Shown: in pieces, positions 27,076 to 40,154 of the stretch | Numbering within the stretch: position 1 is the stretch's first letter | How the letters are laid out: every line of letters starts with the position of its first letter | DNA from: Thuidium tamariscinum | Lineage: Eukaryota > Streptophyta > Bryopsida > Hypnales > Thuidiaceae | Assembly: GCA_947034885.2 (NCBI GenBank) | Contig: OX344757.2 | Span: forward strand, 3,534,001 to 3,598,000 | Direction of reading: 5' to 3' | DNA length: 64,000 nucleotides | Position numbers and translations under genes: made by a program | Notes under the pieces: model-generated | What the model saw: only the letters and a program-made list of their open reading frames with translations | Told to the model about the DNA's origin: nothing | The model's database searches: none

Positions 27076-28009
27076 AATGTATATGATTTAGGTAGATTTT
27101 GACACAACAAATTGTTTGAAAATTCCATCTCACTTTATTGTCACGTCTTTGTAGGGTTTTCAAATTTTAAAACACATTAGTTTTCTAATGGTTTTATACC
27201 AATTTTATTTAAATTTTATTAGCTATACCAAATTTTACAATTATTATAATAGTCATGCATTACACAATTGAATTGAACTACAACTTTTTGAACAAAATAA
27301 AAGTTGTTATACAATTTTATGCCTATTCTTTGCTATAAGATAATTTAATTAGGATCAACAAACACCTTAAGCTCCATTAAATTAATTGTATTGTAGCCTT
27401 TCTCCAAAATTAAACAAAATATTGTCTTCTTAGCATGGAGTCTTTGTATCATGATAAGTAAAAATAGACTACAAAAATATTCAAAAATATTTTTTACTTC
27501 AGTAAATAAATATAGAATCAAGATTCACTATTTGAAGTAATTCAATTAGTGCCTCCTATTATAATAATAATAATAATAATAATGATAATACCTAGCACTA
27601 CTTTAGAGATTCATGTGCATTCAGAATAAGTATAATAAGCTTGATTTAAACTATTTTCACAACACTTCAAATAGTATGATTTTTTGATCATTTTTCATCC
27701 TCTTTTATCCATATTTTATGGAATTAATCCCAATTAATTCCAAATTCACCCACTAATTAGTGTGAAAAAGTAGTGTGAAATGACTCTCACATACAACTAA
27801 TTGTTTGAACCCTCACACTAATTAATGGAATTAACTTGAATTCACTTGAGAGCTTTCCAACTAATTTCCCAAACAAGTGAAAGATTTCTTCAGATTTTAC
27901 TCCCGGTGCGAAGTAAAAACTACTAATTACTAACCAAACAATTCACGAGAGCTGGCTTTGTACTATTGATTGCAAATGTCGCTGATGTCTTCCATATACG
28001 AAGATTCAG
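27076..28009. other. AT-rich intergenic
   Basis: No gene seen. Contains an AAT microsatellite at about 27560-27582 and repeated short motifs of the type TTAATTAGTGTGAAA around 27730-27830. Confidence 0.6.
27560..27582. repeat. (AAT)n microsatellite
   Basis: About eight ATA/AAT triplets in a row. Confidence 0.85.
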
Positions 28010-28655
28010 CTGATATCTTCCCATTATGTAGATTTTGCTGCAGTGAAAAGAGAAATTCCTGTTGCAATTAGAATTGGCCCACAGTGTGGCCCACAGTAAT
28101 TGTACTAAGTTACTTCTACCGGTACCACCGTATCATTACTCAATCACTCCATGCACGTAGATTCCATGTGATATCTTTCGTTCATCTAGATTTTGCATGT
28201 ATCTTCACTGTCTTCCATATACGCTTATATTCAACTGGTATCTTCCCATTACGTAGATTTTGCTCCAGTGGAAAAGGCTGAAATAGCCCACAGTCTGGCC
28301 CACAGTAATTGTACTACTTCTCCCACCGGTATCATTACTCAATCGCTCCATATACGTAGATTCATCTGATATCTTCCTCTCGTCTAGATTTTGCAGGTAT
28401 CTCGACTATCTACCATGTACGCTTAAATTCATCTGATATCTCTTCTTTATGTAGATTTTGCTCTAGTGGAAAAGGCAGTTCCTACTGAAATTCGACAATA
28501 GCTTACAGCCTGGCCCACAGTCATTGTATTTCTGATATCTTCCCCTTACCAAGATTTTACTTCGGTGGAAAAGGGAAATTTCCCGTGTTTTGCAATTAGA
28601 AATGGCCCACACACTCATAGTCTGGCCCACAGTAATTGTCCTTCCCCTTACCACC
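28010..28655. repeat. Decaying tandem array with GTAGATTTTGC and GGCCCACAGT motifs
   Basis: Four related units share GTAGATTTTGCTNCAGTGGA (at about 28028, 28255, 28453 and, weaker, 28551) and GGCCCACAGTAATTGT (at about 28087, 28297, 28513, 28625). Spacing between GTAGATTTTGC landmarks falls from about 227 to 198 to 98 bp, so later units are shortened. GATATCTTCC recurs inside each unit. No reading frame persists through the units. Confidence 0.75.
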
Positions 28656-29150
28656 ATCACCATTCAATCATTTGGAGCATTGGAAGTCCAGGTTTGATTC
28701 TGCCTGCTGCTCTCCGTCAGTCAGTCCCTCAATTTATAATTATTGTGTGTTTTTTAATGGAAATTTTTTTAATGAAATGCCGACTTTTTACTGACGCTAA
28801 TTTAGACTTCTGTTTGGAGGCGCCGGCCACCACCTGGAATTTCGCTGCCCGGCAGCCTGCCCGCAGAGCTGCCCGGGAGGACCGGTTCAGGACTGAAGGC
28901 CTGAACCCAACTTGGTTGACTTAGTCAGTCCCCCAAATTGGCTCTTGGAATCAAAAAATCTGCTCCAAGGGTGGGCCCAAGTGGGGGTTGGGGGAATATC
29001 ATGTGATGTCTAGGTGGTCAGGGGACTTCCATTGGTTGGGGCTTTTTGTTGGGGTACTGCATGTTTTTATATATTTTGATTCTCAAGGACATTTTCTAAC
29101 ATAAAAAAAAAAGTGGATTCAATTTGTGCACCCTGCAGGAATAGCATTAA
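28656..29150. other. Mixed-composition intergenic
   Basis: No gene seen. A GC-rich patch at about 28820-28910 (GCCGGCCACC, GCCCGCAGAG) and a G/C-skewed stretch at 28960-29040 interrupt the AT-rich background. They may be remnants of other inserted sequence. Confidence 0.5.
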
Positions 29151-30100
29151 ATGATTCCTAAATGATTTTGCCTATGTTTTCAACAAAAACACTCCAAAAA
29201 TTGCCATTCCTAATACACATACCAAATTTTAGGGAGAATTTTTTTTATAGATGTAACTATTTGATCTTGTAGTACATTGATTTGAAAAGATGTGCGAAAA
29301 ATTTCAAAATTTTTCACCATGTGGATTCATTAGAAGAAAATTGGCCAAAACTACATTTTTTTCAATATAACTATGTCAAGTGGGTTATGTTGAAAACTGC
29401 ATTGTAAACACAGTGAAAACGCAGAAAAATGCAAATATGCGTTTTCTGCTTTTTTGTTGCGTTTACAATGCAATTTTCAACATAACCCACTTCACACGGT
29501 TATGTTGAAAAAAACGGAGTTTTGGCCAATTTTCTTCTAGTGATTGCAAGATATTAGCATTTGAATTGACAAAAAAAATTCTTAATATTGTGATAAAACA
29601 AAGAAGTGACACTTTATAAGGTCACATTTGTATGAAAAAATGTCCATATTGGTGTGCTTGTTTGGATTCATTCTTCAAGACAAGTTGGCAACATGCTCGA
29701 AATTTTTTAAATCATTTTGAATGGTACAACATGTAGGAAAAATAGCAAGTAGAAAAGATAAAAGAATGATTCAAAACACTAAATTGTTAAAAAAATTAGT
29801 TATGGAATTGAAGAATGTCAATCTCAATGGTTGTAATGTCATAATAAACAATCTACATCCTAGGGTTTGGATTTCTTCAAAAAAAATTGAAATTTGAGTT
29901 AAATAAAGGACTTTGAAGTATATTTTAGATTCAAGATGGTCCATAACTACCTACAAACTAAAACTTTTCATAAATTCCATCTTGTCAATCACGATGAAAT
30001 AATTGAAAGTTGATGAGTTTCAAATTTTTATTTCTTGGAGAAAGATTTTAAAGAAATGATTTGAACTACCTAAAGTGCCCAACAATGAATGAAAATTACA
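29150..30100 (-). mobile_element. MITE-like family C, copy 2, carrying an inserted hairpin
   Basis: Runs in the same orientation as 50696-51598 and opposite to 25893-27075 and 40155-41066. Shared landmarks include CACCATGTGGATT, TGAAAAAATGTCCA and CTTCAAG(A/G)CAAGTTGG. A 214-bp hairpin (29328-29541) interrupts it. The outer right end is not clear. Confidence 0.55.
29328..29541. mobile_element. Family I: 214-bp near-perfect hairpin MITE
   Basis: Two arms of about 100 bp are inverted copies around a loop of about 13 bp near 29432. Ends read CATTAGAAGAAAATTGGCC and, inverted, the same apart from single changes. GATT occurs on both sides (29324-29327 and 29542-29545), as expected for a 4-bp target duplication. 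Related repeats at 26880, 40885 and 50880 lack the insert and show the uninterrupted site. The element has no coding capacity. Transcribed, it would fold into one long hairpin. Confidence 0.8.
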
Positions 30101-30155
30101 TATCATGCAATAATTTTTTAACCATGAAGTTAAACGTTATCAAAATTGTTTGATC

Positions 30156-30759
30156 TTAACCCCTAAATGCCCAAGGCACCAAAATTTGGTATTTGCAAAA
30201 CTTTGAAGTAAAAAAAACCTAATCAAGTTGCTAATTTTAGTAGTTTGTATTTTTAGAGAGTTCTTTATCAAGTCTATTTCAAGCTTCAAAAACCCAATTT
30301 TGAAAATGATTGAGTATGATTTAAATTCCATTCAAGATATTGTGCAAAGATACCCATTGCAATCTTGACTTTCTGTAGAAAAATACACTAAATCTTGGAG
30401 AAAAAATCACATGAAAAATTCATTTAAAAATTGTAGAGTGAATTTTGAGAAGCTATAAATTGATTAGGGTTATGCATGCTAGGCCCTTTCACCTCATATA
30501 TTTTTAGGTCATCAATTTTTTAGATTTGACTTGTGAAAATAGGATTGAAAGACTTCACATTACTTTTGCAATTTTAACACCCTCATAAGTGATATTGTCG
30601 TATTTTCTTTTCCTAAGTGATCTCTAACATGTCTAGTTTGAATTTGTATAGTTACAAAATTTAAAAAAGTTGATAAAGCTCATCATAAAGTTGACTTTTT
30701 GTTCACTTTAGAGCAATTTCTAGAAGCTCAAAAAAATGCCTTGGGCATTTAGGGGTTAA
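30156..30759. mobile_element. MITE-like family C, copy 3 (intact ends)
   Basis: The 604-bp element begins TTAACCCCTAAATGCCCAAG and ends with the exact inverted repeat, giving a terminal repeat of about 23 bp. The interior is AT-rich with no transposase frame. Termini resembling TTAA/TTA-TAA suggest a PIF/Harbinger-like insertion, but the target duplication cannot be separated from the terminal repeat. Confidence 0.8.
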
Positions 30760-33594
30760 AGCTACTCTTTGGGCATAAGTTGTATGAAAATTTCAAAGAA
30801 AAATAAATAAAAATGAAATTTGTAGGGAACTCCTTAAACTAGTTTTATTGTCAAAAAATAGTTTGGACATTTAAGAGATAAGTGACATAAAGGTTTGGTT
30901 TACACCAAAAATGAGGAGGGAGGGGGGGAGAATTGAGAATTCTTTTTCTCTAAGCCCTTTGGTTTGTTATTGAGAAATCTCCCTCTCCAAGCCCCTATGT
31001 TTGCCATTGAAAAGTCATCTCTTACAAATCATGATCTATGGACTTGTGTAAATTGCTAAGACAGTATAAAATGGCACATAAAAAATTTAAGTAATGAATG
31101 ATAAAGAAATAGAACACTTTATAAAAGCCTTGTGGAATTTCAATCAATTCCACTTTCTAATCACAAGGATACATCTATAAGTGTCGGGGCTCAAAATTCG
31201 ATGACTTTTGATGCTACATAAGCAAAAATTTCATTCCATGTTATTAGGGGCGTATGGAAACTTGTGACCTCTTATTACATGGTGTTAAACAATTTTTCAA
31301 GGACTTCTTAATTTCAACCAATTAAATCCTTCAAAAGTTTGGTTTTCTCACTTCTAGATTTGGTATATATAAAATGAATCTAAGATAGACATATCAAATA
31401 TGGATTCTTTTTTTGATTGCAACCCCATCTATTTTTATTCAACATTTCAAGGAATAATTTTGGATGCTTGCAATTTGATAGTGTAAACCTTCTAATGAAA
31501 TTTGGATGAAAATAGATGAAATGTCTAAAAGGTGGATGAATTTGAGATAGTGTGAAAATAATGGAAATTTTTGGGAAATACAATGACTTTCCATATTAGT
31601 GCACCTTGCAAATTTGCATAATTGTGGAATTAGTGCAAGATAGGGATACAAGCTTAGGACAAAATAGTTTAATTAAATTTTCTAGCAAAAAAATTAGTTC
31701 AATTAGTTCAACCAATAGTAATAACCAACTAACTTGCATAAATATGAAAATTTTATGTAAATTTGTGACGACCACAAGGGTGAAAGTTTACTATAGTTTG
31801 AGTAAAATTAAAGCAATGTAGTATATACTTTTATCATATTATTATCTCAAATAGTGTGCTACGATACTAACCTATATCAAGCAATGTAACTAATTGACAT
31901 TCATTAAAAGGGATTTAAGGTCATTGAAAGGTTGCAAGTTATTTTAAGTTCCTTAATTGTAGGAACATGCCACATTAGCAGTTTGATGTAGTTGATTGAT
32001 TGCCACAATAGAATTTTTATTTCTTATTTTTTTAAATTTGAAAAAAAATAAAATTTCAAATCAATTTTAGTTGTTGTTTTAACACTTTTTCAAATTCTTG
32101 AAAAAAAATTCAATTTTTCTTTCAAAAATTTGAAAATTCAACTATCATGGGTTAGTTCTCAATTTTGTATTTGTACAAGGAACAAGCAAGGGAACAACCT
32201 TGAAATGGTCCACCCTTGCCCTAAAATCCCTTCCCATGCATTTTTCATCAAAACAATATTCAAGCATCATATACATCCATTCAACTCTTATAAAAATTCA
32301 TCAAAATACTTAGTGAAAAGTTTACTAAAGAAAGACTATGACTTTTGGGGGGGTTAAAAATCACTCAAAATTGTCATTTCTCAAGGATTAAAAAAAACTT
32401 GATTTTTTTTCATAGCAACCACATGACCTTGCGCTATACTAGTGTAAAAACTTCATAAAGAAATTTCAAAGACTTTGATTGCACTCATCTCAAGATTTTT
32501 TCTCTTAAAATGAATTTGACTAAAAAAAGCTTTTTTGTACAATGCATAATTAGATTATAAGACTTTGAACCTTCTTAGTTTTATATCTTTGCTCTAAAAT
32601 TTGAATTTGAATTTTTTTGTGATGAAAAATTGAATTGAGAGTTTTAAAAATATTTCAAATTAAAAAAAGAAGAGATTTGTATTCTTTAAAATTGTTAAAC
32701 AAAATGGAAACCAAATTTAAAAAAATTCAATTATTAATAGTTCTAAGGCAAAATTGAATCACACTAATTCTAAAGGTGATATTGTTCTAGCAATTAAATT
32801 AAACCCTTTGCAGTTTCTTAAAAAATATAAAAATTGAGATAAAAAGCAAATCTTATATGGCATTTAAAAAAATGTTTTTATTGCCTTCAAAATAAGATTC
32901 TCTATAACTTTCTCATTATTGATTCAAATGAGACAAAACAAGCCTTTTAGTATAAAAGATAAAATTTTTAATTAAATTTTTTTAAGTATTTACATTTGAA
33001 TTGTTTTTTATTTTTTTATTCTATGACAAACTAAAAGAAGATATTATTGCTGCCTAACTCTTGCTAATGGACACCAATTCAAATTTTAAAAATCACATTT
33101 TAATATATCTAATTTTTAATCTATAAAAAATATTTAAAAAATAACTTGGAAACTTGAGCTTATAGAAGAGTATCCAAACTCCCATTTGTCCCTTGATATA
33201 ACAAAAGATCCTTTAGGGGTAAACCACATTCATTTGATACTCATCCAAATTTATGTGAGAAAGTCTCAAACTTTTTAAGGTTTGATTGAAGCTCTTGAAC
33301 CATTAATTTGACTTTTATAACAATACTAAAGTTAATTAATTCATTATAAGAATTTGAATAGTGTAAGCCCCTTTAATTTAATTTTAGATATAGGTCATCT
33401 AATCAATTAAAAACAAATTTTTTATTAATTTTATAAAAACGGAAGGAAAATAGATAGGGTAGATGAATATAAATGAAAGTTGAATGACAATCACATTACT
33501 GGTCACATTACAAAAATATAGTATACATGATATAATTTTGATTTATTGTAAATACTACAATTAAATTATCATAGTAGTGAACTTGTTGATATAG
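30760..33594. other. AT-rich intergenic
   Basis: No gene seen. Long A- and T-runs; open frames are under 80 codons and low-complexity. No paired terminal repeats found by eye. Confidence 0.55.
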
Positions 33595-33850
33595 AGTGAA
33601 TGCTTCTAAAATTGCCACTTTTTGCTACTTTGCCAAAATATTATTATTAAATTGAAAAATAATATATATCCTTTTGTAACAACTCTATGGAGATGGTCAT
33701 GCACCAATAATACCACCAAAATTGGTCAAATTTTCATATTTTCTTATTAGCAAGTACAAGCAAAATCCAATGTACCAAAGAATATTGCATTTGGATACTA
33801 TATGCAAAAATTAATGCAATGTCAAAATTTCTTTGGGGTAGATGTTCTTG
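33595..33850. repeat. MITE family B, degraded copy
   Basis: Starts with CTTCTAAAATTGCCACTTTT and continues with TCAAATTTTCATATTTTCTT and TTAGCAAGTACAAG, parallel to the interior of 54477-54721. The terminal repeats are eroded. Confidence 0.5.
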
Positions 33851-35351
33851 AAATTGTTTCTCCCACATATATACCATATGTTGAGGCAAATTCGTCACAC
33901 CCTGAAAAAAATCTTTTCTTTTTGCTTGAATTTCCCTTTCATTTTCCCCATTTAGAATTTTCAGGATTTGGTTTATTGTGATTGGGAATATTTTGTTATT
34001 TGTAGCTATGGCCTTCGTGCTTTACCACATTGTAAGCTCAGTATAATGGAAGCTTTACAAAATCTTGTTTGACAAGTCTAAAATAAGGCGGGCTTTCCAG
34101 AATTTTATTCTACTCATGCTTAATCAAGGCTTTGCTATTAGGTTTTAGTAATGAAGGCCATACAATCAGCTCTCAATCTAAAATTAAGGTTTTACAATCA
34201 AGTCTTAAGGCTTTACAACATAGTTTATGGAATATTATTTTTTATTATTTGAAACACATCGATAATATTATCTTTCATTTTTCATCAAAATACTTTTTAA
34301 GATTTCAATTTATTTCAAAAATTAAAAAATATGGCATGTAATGAAATTTTCAGAATTTATAGTGTGACATATTAACACGAATAAAATTTGACAAATTTGA
34401 CCCGAATGTAGGGTACATATTCATTTTAGAGATGTACAAAGAGTAATGATGGTGGTTTTAGGCAAGGTGCAATTTTGAGTGTTACTCACCTAACATAGTT
34501 CCAGAAGTACTAGTAGTACAAATTTGTGCTATTACTACAATGTACACTAATTGCATTCAAGTAATGAGGGTGTAGATAAGATTATATCAGGGTTTTTTTT
34601 TCATTGTTCATGAAGTGCCAAAAGTGGCAATATAAAATGTTATAGTGGTACTCTAAATTTCAACATCCATCCATATATTGAAGAGAGAATATCACATTAA
34701 CACATAGCACATATCCATGATCATGTTTTATCCACAATTGGGTGATTTCATTAAAAACTTTTCTTTTTAATTTTAAATTTTTTGGCAAGAGACGTCATGG
34801 TTTTTCATTATTTTTTAGCTAAATTATTTTTTCCTAGTGCAATCTCAGTGGCACTATTTCATCCCCCAAAGAGCCCTTTATGGCTTTACTCATGTTGGCC
34901 ATGTGGAAAGTAACTTATTGTTACTATGAGTAATTTGGAGATTTGGAGCTCCAAATCAAGTGCAGAACATTATTCAACTAAAGATTCCTAACCTTGGATT
35001 TGGGATATTCTAAACAATGCTGTTTGTGGGCTCAATGAACAACACTTTTGAGTGGAGTAAATGTGGTTAGGGTTTACATAAAGTATTTCTAAAAGTAGAT
35101 GTCATTTTTCTCTCTCTTCAAGATACTATTTCTTCATTTAAAAATTTGAATAAAAAGAAACTTTTTTAAAATTTTAGGCTTTTTTTCAAATCAGATTTTT
35201 CAACCCTAATTAATTATTTTACAGGAAATGACTCAACTTGGGCATTGTGTACAATAGTGTAATTGTGCTTGATTATCCTCTCCATGCCTAGAGCCCTCTA
35301 CAAAACTTGCTCTACAAAATTCATGATTTGCAAAAAGTCATCATAAAGTAT
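33851..35351. other. AT-rich intergenic
   Basis: No gene seen. Contains duplicated phrases such as AGGCTTT(G/A)C and CAATCA(A/G) at 34120-34220, which look like simple local duplication. Confidence 0.5.
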
Positions 35352-35922
35352 TAAGGTGGGTACACCTAAAATTGTCCTAGGTTAAAAAGCGCCAGCTAGA
35401 AAAGGCACTACAATGACTTTGGCATATACAAAGAATGGTCATTCATTTATATGGGTAGTTTTAGAAGTTGTCAGGGTTTTTATGAGAGAGTTCATGTCAA
35501 ATTATGGACATCATTAATAGTCTTTAAGTGACAGCTAAAGCATTTTAGAAGATGACGAGGTAAATGTCACTAATGAGAGGATGGTGTTACACTTTAGTAG
35601 TTTCTTTTGCTACTTCTTTATTCCCCAAACTCCTTTATTTTTTTATTTTTTAATGGCACAATGGCTGAGCATTTGGGTTCCTTCTGACATTGAGTGAGGG
35701 CCATATTGGGTATGGCCATGTTCTTTTCTAATGTAGTCTATGAGCTCTTTCAGTCACCCTACATGCAAAACTTTGCGAGCCTATTGTCCTCTCATAGTTG
35801 CTACAATGACTAAATTGATTGTGCATCTCTTCCTCATAAACACATCTGCTTGATTTTCTACATGGACTAGTCATCATTTAGCCACAGACCAATTTGTAGC
35901 GCTTTTAGGTGTATCCACCTTA
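35352..35922. mobile_element. MITE family B, 571-bp copy
   Basis: Begins TAAGGTGGGTACACCTAAAA and ends TTTTAGGTGTATCCACCTTA, inverted repeats of 20 bp with one mismatch. TA at both outer edges fits a TA target duplication, as in Stowaway/Tc1-mariner-type MITEs. No coding capacity. Confidence 0.8.
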
Positions 35923-38833
35923 TTCCGAAGAAAATTTTGGAATTTAGACACATTCAAATGAAAGTTGTAGACTTTGAATTTTAGATTCCATTCATATAGT
36001 TAGATTCACTAATGCTATTACCAATATTTTTTTATAAATTTTCATAAGAAAATTTCAAAATTCCTTCAAAATTTAATTACAAGCAAAATACTGTCATTTT
36101 GTTGATAAAATTTGTTGGAATGGATTTAGGATGAGGTTATCTTGATATGGTGATTTTTTGAAATTTCTATGGTCTTTAAATCTATGACTTCATTTTTGCA
36201 AATCCCAATTTGAACAAAAGTGAATGCAATTTTGGCTTGGTCGACCATTTGACATACTTCTACATTTGTAATTTTAGAGAAATTTGTATTCTAATAACAC
36301 CAATTTAATCATTAGACAGAGATTCTACTTCATAAAGTATCTCCACAAATCAAGATGACTTTCATCCAAGCAATGATTAAGATGAAAAGTTATTTTCAAT
36401 TTGTACATTGTCCAAAAACTGGATGTGGAAGCATTATGGGGTCAAAAAAGAAGCTTGGATTTCTTGGCCAAATGATGATATGGAAGAGTAAATGTTAAAA
36501 CATTTTTGAAAGCAATTATGCTTTATATCAATGAAAAGTGCATTTCTTTGATATATTATAATTTTACTTTATCCAATCAATTATTTCCTTGATTGCATTA
36601 TACACTATACAAGTTTAACTTCTAAAGTCGCAAGGTCTTTTTTCTCTCAAAAATCACTAAAAACTATCATTTCTATTGTAAGGTGAAAAACACCTAAGAT
36701 TTTTAGTTCTTTTGCATATTTAACCATAGGATCCTACACTAAAATAGTATAAAAGTGTGTAGTAGAAATTTCTAAAATTTTGACTATTCAGATTGTAAGA
36801 TATTTGCTTTAAAAATTTATTCAAGATATAAGTTGAGAGACAAGGAAAAAAACTCCCCAAAAAAATACACTTCATTTTCATTCACTAAATTGTTAAGTAG
36901 AAGTTCAAAATTAGATGAAACACTAAATCACTAATAGCTCTAAGATAGAATTGAAACACCATTAAAATCCCAATGGTGAAGTTGTTCTTGCAAACAAACT
37001 CAATCAAATATATTTTCTTGTAAAATTTTAAAAATTGCATTTGAAAATGAATTTTGCAATTTGCTTCCCCCAAAAGATGTTTAGATTGCCCCCTAACAAG
37101 ATTTTTCATAACTTTCTCATCATCAATCCATATAGAATATATCAAAACTTTACATGTAGACAAAATATAAGATTTGAAAAAAATTATAAGAATAAAAAAA
37201 CTCAATTTTTGTGGGTTTTCATGATGTCTAACAAACTGCTTTTTTGACTAGGGGAGGCATGACTTTTGCTTCTAGGCACCAATTGAAATAAAATTTATCT
37301 TTATAAAAAGCTATTGCGATTTTTTATTTCAAAAAAATTTCAAAAAATCATGTAAAAAAATGAGGTGATACGCCTTCCTCAAATTCCAAGTGTCCTCCAA
37401 AAGAACACTTGTGACTTTAGGAGTTAATCTCATGTGTATGAAATAAAATAACTAGGACTTTGCTACTCTTTGTACTATTATTGAAATCTAATAAAAGTTT
37501 CTTAAACTTCAATTTTGATTTTAGATACTTTGGTGATGGAGTTTTTTACACAAAAGTCTAACCCTTGAAAATATAGCTGGTGGTATGGCTTTGAGGAACA
37601 ATATAAATCTCTTAGGTGATGAAGTTTTGCATTCATAGATTACCTTCATCAATGAAGACAATATAATAAAACTAACATCTCCATCAAGATGCAAAATGCA
37701 ATGTCTAAGGATGCCATATCACAAATACTATATTTAGACTAGGGCTATACAATCCATAATAATAGTGTAATTAGCCTTAAAATGTTGTTTTGGAATTTGA
37801 GTTCAATTTTTGAAATGAAGCTTTTTATGCAAATAATTAGAAAATGTTCTAAGTGTAGATCTACAAATTCTTACTAAGAGTATAAAAACTCAAAAAATAT
37901 ATACTACATGTAATCTAAAAATTGCATTTTTAGAAAAAAGGAATAGATGACTAATAGAAAATAAGAGCTTCTCAATCAGAGAGTGAAAAATAAGATTGCA
38001 TGGATCTATATCAATCCACGTTCTAAGAAGAATCAAAAGAAATTACAACTTAATTAACACTTTTTCTCCTTGTCACAAAGTTTGCACCATGCTACACTTA
38101 AAATCTTTAAGCAATACCAAAACAAATCCTAAGTTATACACTTTGCACTTATGGTATGAATAATTTGTTCAAAATGCCAAAATATTCATGGAAGAAAGAG
38201 ATGATAATTTGTAAACTGTCCAAATTTGCAACACTTCCTAGTATAGCAAAATTTATGAAGTAGAGAGATCTAAGACCTCTATATTCTCAAATATGAGTGC
38301 TAATTTTTGAAAATCAAACAAAAAAAGATGTTGTTTGAAAAGCTAGAGCAAGAACAAATGCAATGATGCTAAGCAACAATCACGAGAAAAATCACAATTA
38401 GAAAGTTTTGTTGGGTAAGAATATCTCTTTAATTTAGGCACACAAAACAAAGAAGAAAGGTTTTAATGGTTGCATATAAGCACCTTACCTTCATTCTACT
38501 ACAACCTTAGTTTTTCCACCCTCTGAATTATGCACTAGCAAGAGGGATGGAAGATAGATAAGTACAAAATAAATATCGGCAAATATTTATTGTTATTTTT
38601 TTAATCAATTTTACAATAGGTGTACTAGGTTCAAGATAAAACAATTTTTTGCATAAATCCCTAAGATTTTGAAAATAAAATAAAATATTGTTTACAATGT
38701 TTATAAATCAAAACACATCCTTTGTTGTCAAAATCTTGTATCGATTTTTTGAATATATATTGGCATAATAAATGCTCTATTGAAGAACTTTTGTTTCAAT
38801 TCTAAACATATAGTTCTAAAATAATTAGATTTT
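35923..38833. other. AT-rich intergenic
   Basis: No gene seen; scattered short open frames without recognisable domains. The frame of 106 codons at 36885-37205 (minus) is low-complexity and overlaps an equally long frame on the other strand, so it is not called. Confidence 0.55.
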
Positions 38834-39857
38834 TTAACCCCTCAATGCCTAAAGACCGTATCAAAAGTGTCTGTAGAAAGTTTGAAGCCCGTTTCAAAGT
38901 GTTGTAACTTTTGCATTCAATGTCCAAATTCAATAAAACTTCGTAAGGAATTTGCACTCCTCTTTTTAGTTTGCATAGTAAAATTTCCAGATCAATTTAA
39001 GATGTACTAATTTTTTTAGGGCTAATCAAATCTCAAAGGTTCAATTTGAATTTACCAAAGTGATTTGATGGCTGCAATTTTGGGGGCTTGTATCTCCTTT
39101 GTTTAATTTTTGTTTTCAATAAAGTTTGTAAGATTAGGTTTTCCTTGAATTCTAATTACTGTGGTAAAATTTTCATGTCAATCAAAGTTTTTTTGAATGT
39201 TAGGAAGCAATACAAAGTTTGAAATTGAGAAATTTTAGGATTACAATGAACCTAGTGGCTTACTTAGTTTTCAGACTTTTTGTTTTGAATGATGTTTTTC
39301 TAGTGGCTTACTTAGTTTTCAAACATTTTGTTTTGAATGATATTTTTTGAAATAGTTGTGCATACTAGTATTGTGTGGCTAAAATTTGATATCAATCCAA
39401 GAGATTATGAGTGACTAAGAAGCATTTTAGTAGAAGGAGGTTCAATCATAGATGTGTTTGTTGTATTTTTTTTCTATTTTTTTTACATTTCAAAGCCATT
39501 CTAGAGACACAATGACAATAAATCAATTCACTAATGTTTTCTATACCAATGTATTTTTATATTGGTTATGAAGCACTTAGTAGTTCAAAGTTTATTTGTT
39601 TGAGTGGGTTTAGAAATCAAACTTCCCCTTCAAATCTATTTTTAGGATAATTCATTGTCATTTTTTGATACTAAAGCATTACAATCTTAGAATCTATGTA
39701 GCCAAAATGGCTCAAAATTTGATACATGTCATGTACAATATATATACTACAAGATTGTACAATTGAGATATCCATACCTCACTGACATTTAAACCTAGAA
39801 AACCTCAAAAGCAATGATGTTTTTAAACCTAGAAAAGCCTCAGGCCACTAGGGATTA
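38834..39857. mobile_element. MITE-like family C, 1,024-bp copy
   Basis: Left end TTAACCCCTCAATGCCTAAA, right end GGCCACTAGGGATTAA, diverged inverted repeats of the family C type. Inside, a 48-bp unit starting CTAGTGGCTTACTTAG is tandemly duplicated at 39252-39299 and 39300-39347. No transposase frame. Confidence 0.6.
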
Positions 39858-40154
39858 AGTGTCATATGCAAAGAAAAATGTCTTCTTCATGATGTAGAAT
39901 TTTCAAAAGAGAGGTAGATCATTTTTGGGGTGATTTGCTAGAATTCATTTTCAAAGAATGGTATTGGATGTTCTTTCCTAGTAGAATTTTTAATTTTTCT
40001 ACATTAAAAAATGGCAAATCCATGTAGAATATTTTAGGAACTTATGCTCCTTTTTCTTGATTCAATTTGTCCCATCAAAGTTCTCTTTTATGAATTTTAA
40101 ATCTACCTAATGAAATGAAGTTTATCAAGTTTACAGTTTACATTGATTCTAAAA

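Noticed and set aside
28010..28655. CRISPR-like array
   Set aside because: Units are long, diverged and unevenly spaced; this is a eukaryotic tandem repeat.
25893..30759. LTR retrotransposon bounded by the inverted family C copies
   Set aside because: The similar blocks are in opposite orientation, each has its own terminal inverted repeats, and no retroelement domain lies between them.
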